Of a stretch of 64,000 bases of DNA, positions 1 to 8,317 are shown one piece after another. The stretch's first letter is position 1; every line of letters begins with the position of its first letter. The DNA comes from Bin80 sp965207565. GTDB taxonomy: Bacteria; Bacteroidota; Rhodothermia; Rhodothermales; Bin80. Under the pieces are notes generated by a model, which was given only the letters and a program-made list of their open reading frames with translations, made no database searches and was not told where the DNA came from. Location: positions 1 to 64,000 of the forward strand of contig CBDBMQ010000025.1 in assembly GCA_965207565.1 (NCBI GenBank), read 5' to 3'. The position numbers were made by a program, and so were the translations under genes.

Positions 1-140
1 CAAAATCGGCCGGATACTGACTGACCTCTTGCGTTAATTTAGAGATTTTTGTCCTCAATTTGGCCATTTCAGGGTCTAAATCGGCCATTTTCCGCACAAA
101 TTCGCCGTTTTTCTGGTATTTGTTCCAAAATCTCTCGAAA
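1..140 (-). other. Open reading frame fragment running off the left edge
   Basis: On the minus strand one frame stays open from the left inverted repeat of the neighbouring IS to base 1. It reads as a charged, probably helical segment containing FERFWNKYQKNGEF and later KMADLDPEMAKL. It ends abruptly at the inverted repeat at 141, so it may be a host gene cut by the insertion. No family is recognised and no start is visible. A chance frame of this length is possible, so confidence is low. Confidence 0.3.
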
Positions 141-2092
141 TAGTGGATTTTTACGGAACCATCCTGATCAATACCTGTAAAATCCCTCAAATCTACCCTT
201 GATTCATGTATATCCGGTCGAAATCTCGAACCCTGAAATCCGGGATCAAAGCCGACACCTTTTCCCTGGTGGAATCCCATCGGGTGAATGGGATGTCCAA
301 ACAGCGTACCCTACTCAATCTTGGCCAGGATTTCAGCATCCCCCAAGCACAATGGCGGATCCTGTCCCGACTCGTCATGGATGGCTTGCGGGGGTATGAA
401 CCGATGTTTCTTGAAGATGAAGCGCTCCGCAAAGCCAGTCAGAAAATCATCCAACGTCTCCAGGCCAAGGGCTATGATCCAGACGATCCGCGGGATGATC
501 GGGATTCTATTCTCACCTACGAGATTCATCACACCGATACGCGAACCGTTGGTGGCGAGCGTGTGGCGTTGCAGGCGTTGGAGCGTTTGGGTTTCGCCGA
601 GATTCTTCAAGACCTGGACTTGAATGAAGATCAGATCCACTGGGCCACGGCGCTGGTAGTCGGACGGATGCTTTCCCCGGGAAGTGAACGGCAAACCCAT
701 GAATGGATGCGCGATCGCTCCAGCATCTTGGAACTTCTCCGAGCAAAACTTCCGAGTGAGCGGTCGCTCTACGATGTTGGAGACCTGCTGTACCGCCACC
801 GCAAGTCCATCATGGATGGACTCTTTGGGGCCGCCAGGGACCTGTTGGGATTTGGCGAAACGATTGTCTTTTATGATCTGACAAATACCTTCTATACCGG
901 TCGTTCCCACGGGACGTTACTCCAATATGGACGCAGTAAAGAGAAGCGATCGAATTGTCCGCTGGTGACGTTAGCCTTGATCCTTGACGCATCCGGGTTT
1001 CCTCGCACCGTCCACATTCTTCCCGGCAATGCCAGTGAGCCCGGTACGCTGAAACAGGCGATTGCGCAGTTGGCTGGGGCCAAACCTACGGTCATCATGG
1101 ACGCGGGCATTGCAACCGAGGCGAATCTGACGTATTTGAAGGAGCAGGGACTGGGTTGGATCTGCGTGGAGCGGACCAAGACCCCACCGGTCCCCGAACG
1201 CGAGCCCGATCAAGTGTTTGAAACCAGTACGAAGACCCTGGTGCGTGCGTGGGCGATTGGGAAGGACGATCAAGAGCAACGTGTGTATCTGCATAGTGCG
1301 GCCCGGCAGGCCGTTAGTGATCAGATCCTTGAGACCAAGCGGGAGAAATTTGAAGATGCCATTGCACACCTGAACGAGGGGCTTACCGTAAAGGGGCGAC
1401 CCAAGACGTATGAGGTCATCCAAAAGAGGGTCGGGCGATTGGTGGAGAAATATAAAAAGGTGGCGTACCAGTACGAGGTGAAGGTATGTCAGAAAAAAGA
1501 CAGTCCGAATGCGCAATCCATTCGCATCCAGCGTCGGTCGGCCTTTGACGAACGCACGAATGCTTCGGGGGGCTATATCGTGCGAACCAGTCACATCAAG
1601 TGGCCTTGTAAAAAGGTTGCATGCACCTACTGGAGATTGAACGAGATTGAACAAACCTTCCGTACCATCAAATCCGACCTCGGATTACGCCCCATTTACC
1701 ATCGGAAGCAAGAGCGGATTGAGGCACATCTGTTCCTGTCGATCCTTGCCTTTCATACGGCTCACCTGATTCGGAGTCAACTGCGAATCCATCAGATTCA
1801 TCGGAGCTGGGCAACGCTCAAAGTAACGCTCAACCACCAGAACCGGGTGACCACGGTACTTCCACAAAATAAAACCCACTGTATCCTGCTCAAACAAGAT
1901 GCAGACCTGAAACCATTCCAACGGAAGGTCTTCCAGGCGTTGGAACTCAACACCGGAAATTACACCCAACGAATCAAGGCGAAACGCCCAAAAAAAGAGG
2001 ACGCTGACAGGTAAAAAAAGAACGGAAAAATAGCCCTTTTTGAGACCCCCTGAAAAATAGGGGGCAGCAGAAATCCGCAAAAAAATCCACTA
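141..2092 (+). mobile_element. IS1634-like insertion sequence (copy 1)
   Basis: A single transposase gene lies between imperfect inverted repeats. The left end starts TAGTGGATTTTTACGGA at 141, and the reverse complement of the right end starts TAGTGGATTTTTTTGCGGA at 2092. The flanking bases (CGAAA on the left, CATTG on the right) do not form a target duplication. The right flank is a truncated propeller gene whose upstream part is not found to the left of the element. This suggests a deletion or rearrangement at one end after insertion. The exact ends are uncertain by a few bases. Confidence 0.6.
206..2014 (+). CDS. IS1634-like transposase
   Basis: A 602-residue DDE transposase of the IS4 superfamily, closest in appearance to the IS1634 family. 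The acidic triad is seen as FYDLTNTFYTG (first Asp), VIMDAGIATE (second Asp) and IEQTFRTIKSDLG (Glu). The sequence around SKEKRSNCPLVTLALILD and GNASEPGTL is typical of these enzymes. It starts at ATG 206 (MYIRSKSR) with no strong ribosome binding site, which is common for IS genes. The frame is uninterrupted, so the protein may be active, although the element lacks a target duplication. It is unlike the other two transposases in the window at sequence level. Confidence 0.85.
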   Translation: MYIRSKSRTLKSGIKADTFSLVESHRVNGMSKQRTLLNLGQDFSIPQAQWRILSRLVMDGLRGYEPMFLEDEALRKASQKIIQRLQAKGYDPDDPRDDRDSILTYEIHHTDTRTVGGERVALQALERLGFAEILQDLDLNEDQIHWATALVVGRMLSPGSERQTHEWMRDRSSILELLRAKLPSERSLYDVGDLLYRHRKSIMDGLFGAARDLLGFGETIVFYDLTNTFYTGRSHGTLLQYGRSKEKRSNCPLVTLALILDASGFPRTVHILPGNASEPGTLKQAIAQLAGAKPTVIMDAGIATEANLTYLKEQGLGWICVERTKTPPVPEREPDQVFETSTKTLVRAWAIGKDDQEQRVYLHSAARQAVSDQILETKREKFEDAIAHLNEGLTVKGRPKTYEVIQKRVGRLVEKYKKVAYQYEVKVCQKKDSPNAQSIRIQRRSAFDERTNASGGYIVRTSHIKWPCKKVACTYWRLNEIEQTFRTIKSDLGLRPIYHRKQERIEAHLFLSILAFHTAHLIRSQLRIHQIHRSWATLKVTLNHQNRVTTVLPQNKTHCILLKQDADLKPFQRKVFQALELNTGNYTQRIKAKRPKKEDADR

Positions 2093-2111
2093 CATTGCAA
2101 ACTTGCGCAAG

Positions 2112-2201
2112 GTGGATACGCTTGCTTCTGGAGAAATTGTGATTCAAAACGCCGACACATCACTTTGGGGATCCGACGAAGGATGGGAGGTTGTGGAGGA
2201 G
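2112..2201 (+). pseudogene. Fragment of a six-bladed beta-propeller lipoprotein gene
   Basis: About 30 codons match the N-terminal region of the intact propeller gene at 6076. The fragment reads VDTLASGEIVIQNADTSLWG then EGWEVVEE, against VDTLVSDEIVIHNTDDPLWG and EGWEIVEE. There is no start and no downstream propeller. The left limit is the end of the IS at 2092 and the right limit is a set of IS21-like terminal repeats at 2214. It is a relic of a duplicated gene destroyed by at least two insertions. Confidence 0.65.
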
Positions 2202-2213
2202 AGGATGTATGTG

Positions 2214-2280
2214 CATATTCCGATGATGTGGACCATCCATTCCGAGTGAAGTGGGCCACCATTCCGAGCGAAGTGGGCCA
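2214..2280 (-). repeat. Three 22-bp direct repeats resembling an IS21-family end
   Basis: Three imperfect copies start at 2214, 2237 and 2259. On the minus strand each reads roughly TGGYCCACWTCRYTCGGAAT. Repeated sites of this kind, with a TGGCCCACTT core and a CGGAAT tail, are typical of the multiple transposase-binding sites at the ends of IS21-family elements. No istA or istB gene remains nearby, so this is taken as an orphan end left by deletion. The family assignment rests on motif memory only. Confidence 0.45.
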
Positions 2281-2377
2281 GACTGCCAGGACGGAATAAA
2301 TGCAATTTGAGCCGTCGGTTGAATCATGCAGGGTTGCTACCATCGCAGGCGCTCATCGCTCTTCAAGGCCGCTCCCT

Positions 2378-3472
2378 TCACTCTAGGTCAAACTCGTAGC
2401 CGTATACATACTCTTCCCACGGTGAAGACACGTACAAATGATCTCCATGCAGGAGAAAATCCACAGGATTAATCTCCTCCGTATCGTTGAATGTGCTGAA
2501 AATCACTTTTGCGGCCATTTTATAGTCATTTTCAGATAAATCAAGGACATAAATACCCCTTGAATTTACAATTAGATAGCGAGAATTGAGGAACTTTATT
2601 GTTTTCATGAATCCACGCGTACCAGGTTCCATTCCTTCAGGAGATCCAGCGGGGGGACCAACAGCAGGATTAAAATCACGAACCCGTTTTCCCTCGAACC
2701 GAATGGTCTTCAAATGTCTGAATTGATCATCATAAACAAAGATATACGGGAGCCCCGCGTATGCCACTGCAATTCGATCCCCCCCAGGAGAAGCCGTTAC
2801 GAGGTTGCCGTTTTCTCCCGACCGACCATCCAGATCCAAAACAGGAAGTAACTTGACGGATTCGATCCATGAATAAGGGGGCAATTTGCTATAAGGACAA
2901 ATTAGCCAGTCAATCCCAATACATCCCAGAAATATATAATCAGGGGAAACCGAAAATCGCTGTTGCATTCCTGTACTGAAATTAAAAAACGAGCCAACGT
3001 ATTCAATTTTTTCCGTGAATATTTGTACACGCTCCGAATCCTTGACGAATATGTGCGAACCGTCATAATCGATCCCCCATATGTAATTAAACTCTCCAGG
3101 AGCTTTTCCTTGGACACCAATTTTCCGGCTCAAATAACCATCATCTCCCACCGTGAAGATGTTATGTCCATACGATTCAGAAATGTAAATACTGTCTCCA
3201 ACTGAGATCATATAGGACGGACGACCAAGAATCAACGAATCAGTTGGAATACCCAACCTAGTCGTTGCTATCCATCTTTCCGGTTCAATATCCGTGTTGA
3301 CCACGAAGTGGGGAGCAGAATCCAGTAAGCTATCAATAACCGGAGAATCTTCAAATCGAGTAAGCGTTGTTTCTCCGTTCTGACATGCAGTAAAGGATAA
3401 TAACAGAAACAGAATCCCCGCATACCTCCATCTAAGAGATGGAAATATGCGGGAAATGGGAATGAAATTCAT
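2378..3472 (-). CDS. Six-bladed beta-propeller lipoprotein
   Basis: A 364-residue exported protein. The N-terminus has a hydrophobic stretch (YAGILFLLLSF) followed by the lipobox FTAC, so it should be lipid-anchored. The body shows repeated strand patterns of the NHL/six-bladed propeller type, such as DGRSGENGNLV, KFLNSRYLIV and GIYVLDLSEN. It belongs to the same broad family as the gene at 6076 but is clearly diverged. It lies 10 bases downstream of a small secreted cysteine protein on the same strand, so the two are probably co-transcribed. In Bacteroidota such propellers are often paired with small exported peptides; the ligand here is unknown. Confidence 0.8.
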   Translation of the reverse strand: MNFIPISRIFPSLRWRYAGILFLLLSFTACQNGETTLTRFEDSPVIDSLLDSAPHFVVNTDIEPERWIATTRLGIPTDSLILGRPSYMISVGDSIYISESYGHNIFTVGDDGYLSRKIGVQGKAPGEFNYIWGIDYDGSHIFVKDSERVQIFTEKIEYVGSFFNFSTGMQQRFSVSPDYIFLGCIGIDWLICPYSKLPPYSWIESVKLLPVLDLDGRSGENGNLVTASPGGDRIAVAYAGLPYIFVYDDQFRHLKTIRFEGKRVRDFNPAVGPPAGSPEGMEPGTRGFMKTIKFLNSRYLIVNSRGIYVLDLSENDYKMAAKVIFSTFNDTEEINPVDFLLHGDHLYVSSPWEEYVYGYEFDLE

Positions 3473-3482
3473 CTACGGCAAA

Positions 3483-3761
3483 TCACTCCATTGTCATGCC
3501 GCATACTGATCCCCCATAGGATCCAGTACCACTAAAATAGTGCGTATCATCGCCGCAATTAATGGCCTGCGTCCATCCTCCTTCACTCTCCGTAACCGTA
3601 GTTTGGCACTCACCATTATCGCAATAAAGCGATCTGATTACGGGCCGCTCTTGAGATTGGACAGAAAGAATGCTGCCAGCGAAAAGAAATAGGCACATAC
3701 ATGCCAGACTAAGTAAAAACTTCGTTTTGAAGAAAAATTTTGTTATGGTTGAAGGATGCAA
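3483..3761 (-). CDS. Small secreted protein with four cysteines
   Basis: A 92-residue protein with a long signal peptide (hydrophobic core FLLSLACMCLFLFAG, likely cut after VQSQ). The mature part is about 55 residues with Cys47, Cys52, Cys69 and Cys87 and a Gly/Ser-rich end (SGTGSYGGSVCG). It is the first gene of a two-gene operon with the propeller lipoprotein. Its size and context recall the NVEALA-type peptides that accompany Bacteroidota propeller lipoproteins, but no NVEALA motif is present. No function is recognised. The two predicted disulfides are inference. Confidence 0.7.
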   Translation of the reverse strand: MHPSTITKFFFKTKFLLSLACMCLFLFAGSILSVQSQERPVIRSLYCDNGECQTTVTESEGGWTQAINCGDDTHYFSGTGSYGGSVCGMTME

Positions 3762-4694
3762 ACGCGCTAAGTTACGGACACAACATCAACAACTCCATAT
3801 AACCCTGAGGTTTTACAAAAAAATCCCGCAATCCTAGGAATTTGGACCGTTTTTCTGCTGCAGCGTGTCTGCTTGGTGGCGCAGGATCAACGAGAGGAGC
3901 GCTGGTAGAGTGGTGTCTCCACTGGAAGGATGTTCGACGCATCAGATTCGCCCAGATAGCCTCAAGCGAAAACCGCCCAAAGACCATCCTGAAACCAGCT
4001 GCAAGAAATCCTTGGAAGACCGGCCCGGCCCAAGACTATTCCGGCCCCCGCGGATGCCCCGCCGCCAGCGCTAATCAGCAACACGGAGCAGGCGGGCCCG
4101 CGTGTACAGCGAACAGTTTGCACGCAGGACAGATTTTCCGTGGTCGTGGAACTGCAATTTAGGCGCGAGGCCTCGGTTGTCCAGGCCGGCCCCAGATCAT
4201 AAACTCCCGCGGCATTGAAGGGCAGCGTCCGATCTGGAAGAGGGGAGGGAGTGCAGGGCCCGCTCCCCACGCAGACGAACGTCTCGGAGCCCAAGAAAGT
4301 GACAACCTCTCTAGAGCGGGAAACCCCGTTGCGGAGACGTTGAAGACTCTGCAACAACGCCAACAGACTGCCCCTAGGGCAAAAACCACGAACCAATGAC
4401 GGAGCAACCGAAAATCAATCGCGGAAGGCTGTGGCCACGCCGGATCATGGTCGGCCTGACAGACGCAACCGCCGACAAGGCCGAGCCCCTCATCCGCAAA
4501 TCCAGGTGCCAGTCAGCATGGTAATCCGAGAGGCCGGCATGCGACACGTTCCCAACAAACTCAAGCGCATGAAGCGACCGGGAGGGGACGGGGTCGCTGT
4601 GGACGCCTAGCAGTAGGCCGAGGCAAACGGCCAGTAGCTTTGCCAGGCAATCGCCCCAGAAATTTCACCTAGACCGCCTGCAGGGCAACGACAC
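3762..4694. other. GC-rich decayed region without a convincing gene
   Basis: No frame here has a recognisable protein. The stretch is richer in G and C than its neighbours. At about 4030-4050 it contains the sequence AAGACTATTCCGGCCCCCGC, also seen near 5303 and, in altered form, near 5782 before the Sel1-repeat gene copies. It therefore probably holds the remains of further members of that tandem family. A minus-strand frame at 3962-4396 has low-complexity composition and no signal, so it is not called. Confidence 0.5.
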
Positions 4695-5297
4695 ATGAGC
4701 GCAGAAACCAGAAACCCATTCACCACAACCGGGCTAGCCATCCTTGCCATGGCCATCAGCCTAACCGTTCTACCCAGCGCAGCGCAAATACCCGATCCAG
4801 ATTCGCTTGCAAGCCTAAAGGAGAGGGCGGAACAGGGAGACGCCCATGCGCAATACATCCTGGGATTGATGTACGAGTTCGGGGATGGTGTGTCCTAGGA
4901 TTACAATTACACCAAGGCCGTGAAGTGGTACCGGAAAGCCGCAGAGCAGGGAGACCCCGAGGCGCAATTCAACCTGGGAGTAATGTATTACGAGGGGGAG
5001 GGTATGCCCCAGAGCGACGTCAAGGCAGCAAGGTGGTATCGGAAGGCAGCAGAACAGGGACACGCCATTGCGCAATTTAGACTGGGATATATGTACTTCT
5101 ACGGGAGGGGCGTGCCAGAGGATCATATAAAGGCTTACGCGTGGTGGAGTTTTGCCGGCATGGGTTACGAAGACTTCAGAGAGCTCAGAGACAAGTTGAG
5201 AGAGCTCCCGACCGCAGAGTAAATCGCCGAGGCACAGAAACTAGCCGCTGAGCTGTACGAACAGATTTCAGCAAGGCAGCAGGAGACGGAGCACTGA
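4695..5297 (+). pseudogene. Sel1-repeat secreted protein with two in-frame stops
   Basis: The frame from ATG 4695 encodes a signal peptide (LAILAMAISLTVLPSAAQ) and then three Sel1 (TPR-like) units with the usual A-x-W/Y-Y-RKAAEQGD pattern (KWYRKAAEQGD, RWYRKAAEQGH). TAG at 4896-4898 falls inside the first repeat (after FGDGVS). TAA at 5220-5222 falls where relatives usually have Gln (PTAE-x-IAEAQKLAAELYE). The same frame resumes after each stop and finally ends at TGA 5295. Sel1 proteins act as adaptors or bind peptidoglycan-linked partners; this copy is most likely inactive. Confidence 0.75.
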
Positions 5298-5352
5298 GCC
5301 CCAGACTATTCCGGCCCCCAAATTTCACCAGACTGTCCCAGGGCACCGACAC

Positions 5353-5865
5353 ATAACCGCAGGAACCAAGAACTCCTCTACCGCAACCATCCTCGCCATG
5401 GCCATCAGCCTAACCATTGGGGCCTGCACCGGGGAAATAACCGACACCGATTCCCGGGAAAGCATTCAGGCAAAGCAGGAGCTTGAAAGCATAAAGCAGA
5501 GAGCGGAGCAGGGAGACGCCGAGTTGCAACACAGGACAGGATCGAGATACGAGGAGGGATACGGCGTGCCAGAGGACGCCGCCGAGGCGGCGAAGTGGTT
5601 TCAGAAAGCGGCAGAACAGGAAGACGTCCTAGCGCAAAACCGCCTGGGTATGATGTACGAGTTTGAACTCGGCGTACCAGAGAATAAGACTGAGGCCGTG
5701 AAGTGGTATCAGAGAGCGGTGGAGCAGGGAGACTGGGCGGTGCAAGTGAGCCTAGAAGGGATTGAAGCGCAGCGCCAACCCCAGCATTCCAGCCCCCGCG
5801 GATTTGCCGCACGATTGAGTATTTTATACGCCAGCCCAGATCGCCCCCAGGGCACCGACACATGA
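5353..5865 (+). pseudogene. Second Sel1-repeat paralog, start codon lost
   Basis: The leader and signal-peptide region match the gene at 4695, but the ATG there is ATA at 5353. The same frame continues through LAMAISLTIGACTGE, which would give a lipobox-like IGAC. Two or three Sel1 units follow (KWFQKAAEQED, KWYQRAVEQGD). After about codon 125 the frame runs into the leader of a third copy and loses similarity, indicating a deletion junction. An internal ATG at 5398 could still yield a short protein without its full signal peptide. Confidence 0.65.
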
Positions 5866-5981
5866 CTGCAAGAACCAGGAACCCCTTTACCGCAACCAGA
5901 CTAGCCATCCTCGCCGTGGCCATCAGCCTAACCGTTGTGCCTTGCGCAGAGCAAAGTACCAGCCGAAGAGCCGCAGGCTGA
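5862..5981 (+). pseudogene. Third Sel1-family 5' end, truncated
   Basis: ATG 5862 opens a 39-codon frame (MTARTRNPFTATRLAILAVA, then ISLTVVPCAEQ). It closely matches the signal peptides of the two preceding paralogs, including the shared leader CAGGGCACCGACACATGA. It ends at TGA 5979 before any Sel1 repeat. The three copies show that this was a tandemly duplicated family and that decay has hit each member differently. Confidence 0.6.
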
Positions 5982-6075
5982 AGTCTCGCTGAGAAGCTTC
6001 ACCAGTAACTAAAACCAGCCCTGTTCGTAATGGCAATTTCAGTAACCATGCGATCTTCTGCACCAGCCTTGCCGA

Positions 6076-7281
6076 ATGCTTAATTCCCCAATCATAACGG
6101 CAGCCCTCTCAGCTGGCTTGTTATTCGCTTTCGGGTGTAGCTCTACGGATCCCGAAATTTCCGGTTCGTGCACCGGTGTGGTGGATACCCTTGTCTCTGA
6201 CGAAATCGTCATCCATAACACCGATGACCCGCTCTGGGGACCTGAAGAGGGCTGGGAGATTGTAGAGGAGATGAGATTTGGAAGTGGCATGGGGGATGAT
6301 TCCATTTTTTTTGGGTCAATCCGATCTTTAGATGTTGATAGACAGGGGCGCTTGTATGTCCTTGACTCACATACGCAGCAAATCTATATTTTCGATCCGA
6401 GTGGGGCTTTTGTGCGCACAGTTGGATCCGAGGGGTCTGGGCCGGGAGAGTTTGAAAATGCTTCCGCAGTGGATGTCAGCCAGACGGGTGAGATCTGGGT
6501 GATGGAAATGCAGGCAGGTAAACTCACCATCCTAGACGCAGAGGGCAATTACCTACGTACGGAGCGGGTGAACACGGCGGGATGGAGTTATTGGCCCTAT
6601 CCAGGTGGGTTTGACCCGATGGGACGCTATAATGCCATGTCGTTATGCTATGACTATGAAGAAGAGGATACCAAGCTCATGTTGGCCCGGTTTGATCAAT
6701 CCTTCACTCCCATGGATACGATTGCGATCCCGGAAAGTCCTGTAGAGATTGATGAGTTCGTGCATAATGATTCGGAAGGGGGTAATTATAGCATGCCCAT
6801 ACCGTTTCAAGGAACCTTTGAGTGGGTATTTTCTGCGAATGGCAACTTATGGACACTCTATACAGGCACCTACGAATTGGTTGAAATCACAGCCGGAGGG
6901 ATACCTCTTCGACGGGTGACCAAGGAATTTGAGCCGCTTCCGGTAACCAGTTCAGACCGGGAGGCGGTCCAGGGTCGTTTTAATTGGTTTAGAGATCAGG
7001 GAGGGACGATTGATGAAACGAGAATTCCAAGGAATAAGCCAATGGTTGAAGATTTTTTCAGTGACGACGAAGGGAATCTATGGGTGATGCACAGTGAGAC
7101 CGGGGATTCAGGCTCACTATTTGATATCTTCAATGCGGAAGGGCAATTCCTGGGAGAGGCCAGCCTCTCCTTTCATTTAGAGATCCATTCCGGGGTTACT
7201 GTTCGGGACGGCTTACTGTTTGGGGTTACCGAAGATGAGGAAGGAGGAGAAATGGTTGTGAGGTCACGGATTCAGAAGTAG
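6076..7281 (+). CDS. Six-bladed beta-propeller lipoprotein
   Basis: A 401-residue lipoprotein. The signal sequence ends in the lipobox FAFGC with Cys21 as the anchor. Blades are marked by repeats such as SIRSLDVDRQGRLYVLDSHT, VGSEGSGPGEFENASAVDVS and GEIWVMEMQAGKLTILDAEG. The GPGEF motif is characteristic of six-bladed propeller (NHL-like) proteins of Bacteroidota and Rhodothermota. It is the intact homolog of the fragment at 2112. It stands alone, with no small peptide gene next to it. The role is unknown; it probably binds a ligand at the cell surface or in the periplasm. Confidence 0.8.
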   Translation: MLNSPIITAALSAGLLFAFGCSSTDPEISGSCTGVVDTLVSDEIVIHNTDDPLWGPEEGWEIVEEMRFGSGMGDDSIFFGSIRSLDVDRQGRLYVLDSHTQQIYIFDPSGAFVRTVGSEGSGPGEFENASAVDVSQTGEIWVMEMQAGKLTILDAEGNYLRTERVNTAGWSYWPYPGGFDPMGRYNAMSLCYDYEEEDTKLMLARFDQSFTPMDTIAIPESPVEIDEFVHNDSEGGNYSMPIPFQGTFEWVFSANGNLWTLYTGTYELVEITAGGIPLRRVTKEFEPLPVTSSDREAVQGRFNWFRDQGGTIDETRIPRNKPMVEDFFSDDEGNLWVMHSETGDSGSLFDIFNAEGQFLGEASLSFHLEIHSGVTVRDGLLFGVTEDEEGGEMVVRSRIQK

Positions 7282-7415
7282 GTTCTTCCGGGGGGATCCA
7301 AGCCGCCCTGACCTGGTGTTCGGGCAGAGCGTGCATCTCCTGATAGCGTCCATTATTTTGATGTGCGGCCAGGAATTTGCGTTCATTTCCAGGTAGACTG
7401 TGGGAGCATTACTTG

Positions 7416-8294
7416 ATGAGAATCAAAGAATTATTTCAAGAAGTGGAAGCGTTATTGGAGCAGGCCGACCTGCCCGATCCACGCCGCACAGGTGTATGGA
7501 TTTTCTGTGATGCATTGCAGTGCAGACCGGCCTATTTAATTTCTCATGAAGACGAACGATTGGGGCGGGATCATGTGGCCAAAATTTCAGCAATGGCAGA
7601 GCGCTGCGCCGTGCATGAGCCAGTGCAGTATGTCACCGGATATACTGAATTCAGAGGACTCCATCTTCAGCTTTCATCTCAGGTTCTGATCCCGAGACCC
7701 GAAACAGAGCAACTGGTTGAAGTTGCTCTTGAAGCTGTCGGAAGAGAGATGTCCCTTCGGGTTCTGGATATTGGCACAGGCAGTGGGTGTATTGCACTGG
7801 CCATGAAGCAGGCAATCCCAGATGCAAGCGTGACTGCATGTGACATCAGTAGGTCTGCGCTTCGCATTGCCAAAGCGAATGCGGCCCAAAATGGACTCGA
7901 TATTCAATGCATAGTTGCAGATCTGCTGGCAACAGACTTTTTAAGATCAGTGGGTGGCGGATATGAATTGGCCATTGCGAATCCTCCGTATATTCTGGAT
8001 CATGAGCGTTCAGGGCTTCCTCGGATGGTTCGGGATTATGAGCCGGAGGCGGCACTGTTTTGTGGAGAGGATCCGCTCAAATTCTACCGGGCAATCAGCA
8101 GACACATTGCGGATGGTTTATTGGATCACAGAGGGGTTCTTGCATTGGAAACCCATGCTGATTATGCAGAGTCTGTAGGTGCTCTACTTGAGCAGCACGG
8201 GGGCTTACAGGTTCAAGTAAAGCAGGATTTCGCGGGGCTCCCTCGATTTGTGCTTGCAAAATTCCCGCGAAAATTCTCACCTGCTCAAGAGTAG
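7416..8294 (+). CDS. prmC: Peptide chain release factor N5-glutamine methyltransferase
   Basis: A 293-residue class I methyltransferase that methylates the Gln of the GGQ motif in RF1 and RF2 using S-adenosylmethionine. The SAM-binding motif is VLDIGTGSGCIALAM and the catalytic motif is ANPPYI. A helical N-terminal substrate-binding part contains YVTGYTEFRGL, LIPRPETE follows, and these orders match PrmC. The frame extends upstream to TTG 7377, but ATG 7416 is preferred because GGGAG lies 8 bases before it and the protein then begins MRIKELFQEV, as relatives do. A nitrilase-family gene follows after 23 bases. Confidence 0.9.
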   Translation: MRIKELFQEVEALLEQADLPDPRRTGVWIFCDALQCRPAYLISHEDERLGRDHVAKISAMAERCAVHEPVQYVTGYTEFRGLHLQLSSQVLIPRPETEQLVEVALEAVGREMSLRVLDIGTGSGCIALAMKQAIPDASVTACDISRSALRIAKANAAQNGLDIQCIVADLLATDFLRSVGGGYELAIANPPYILDHERSGLPRMVRDYEPEAALFCGEDPLKFYRAISRHIADGLLDHRGVLALETHADYAESVGALLEQHGGLQVQVKQDFAGLPRFVLAKFPRKFSPAQE

Positions 8295-8317
8295 AAGAAG
8301 ACAAAATCAATGCAATC

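Noticed and set aside
3962..4396. A 144-codon minus-strand frame in the GC-rich decayed region
   Set aside because: No signal peptide, domain or ribosome binding site; it lies over relics of the Sel1 leader sequences.
4695..5297. Stop codon reassignment (TAG/TAA as glutamine)
   Set aside because: Many intact genes in the window end in TAA or TAG at their expected lengths (for example prmC and the TonB receptor), so the stops mean gene decay.
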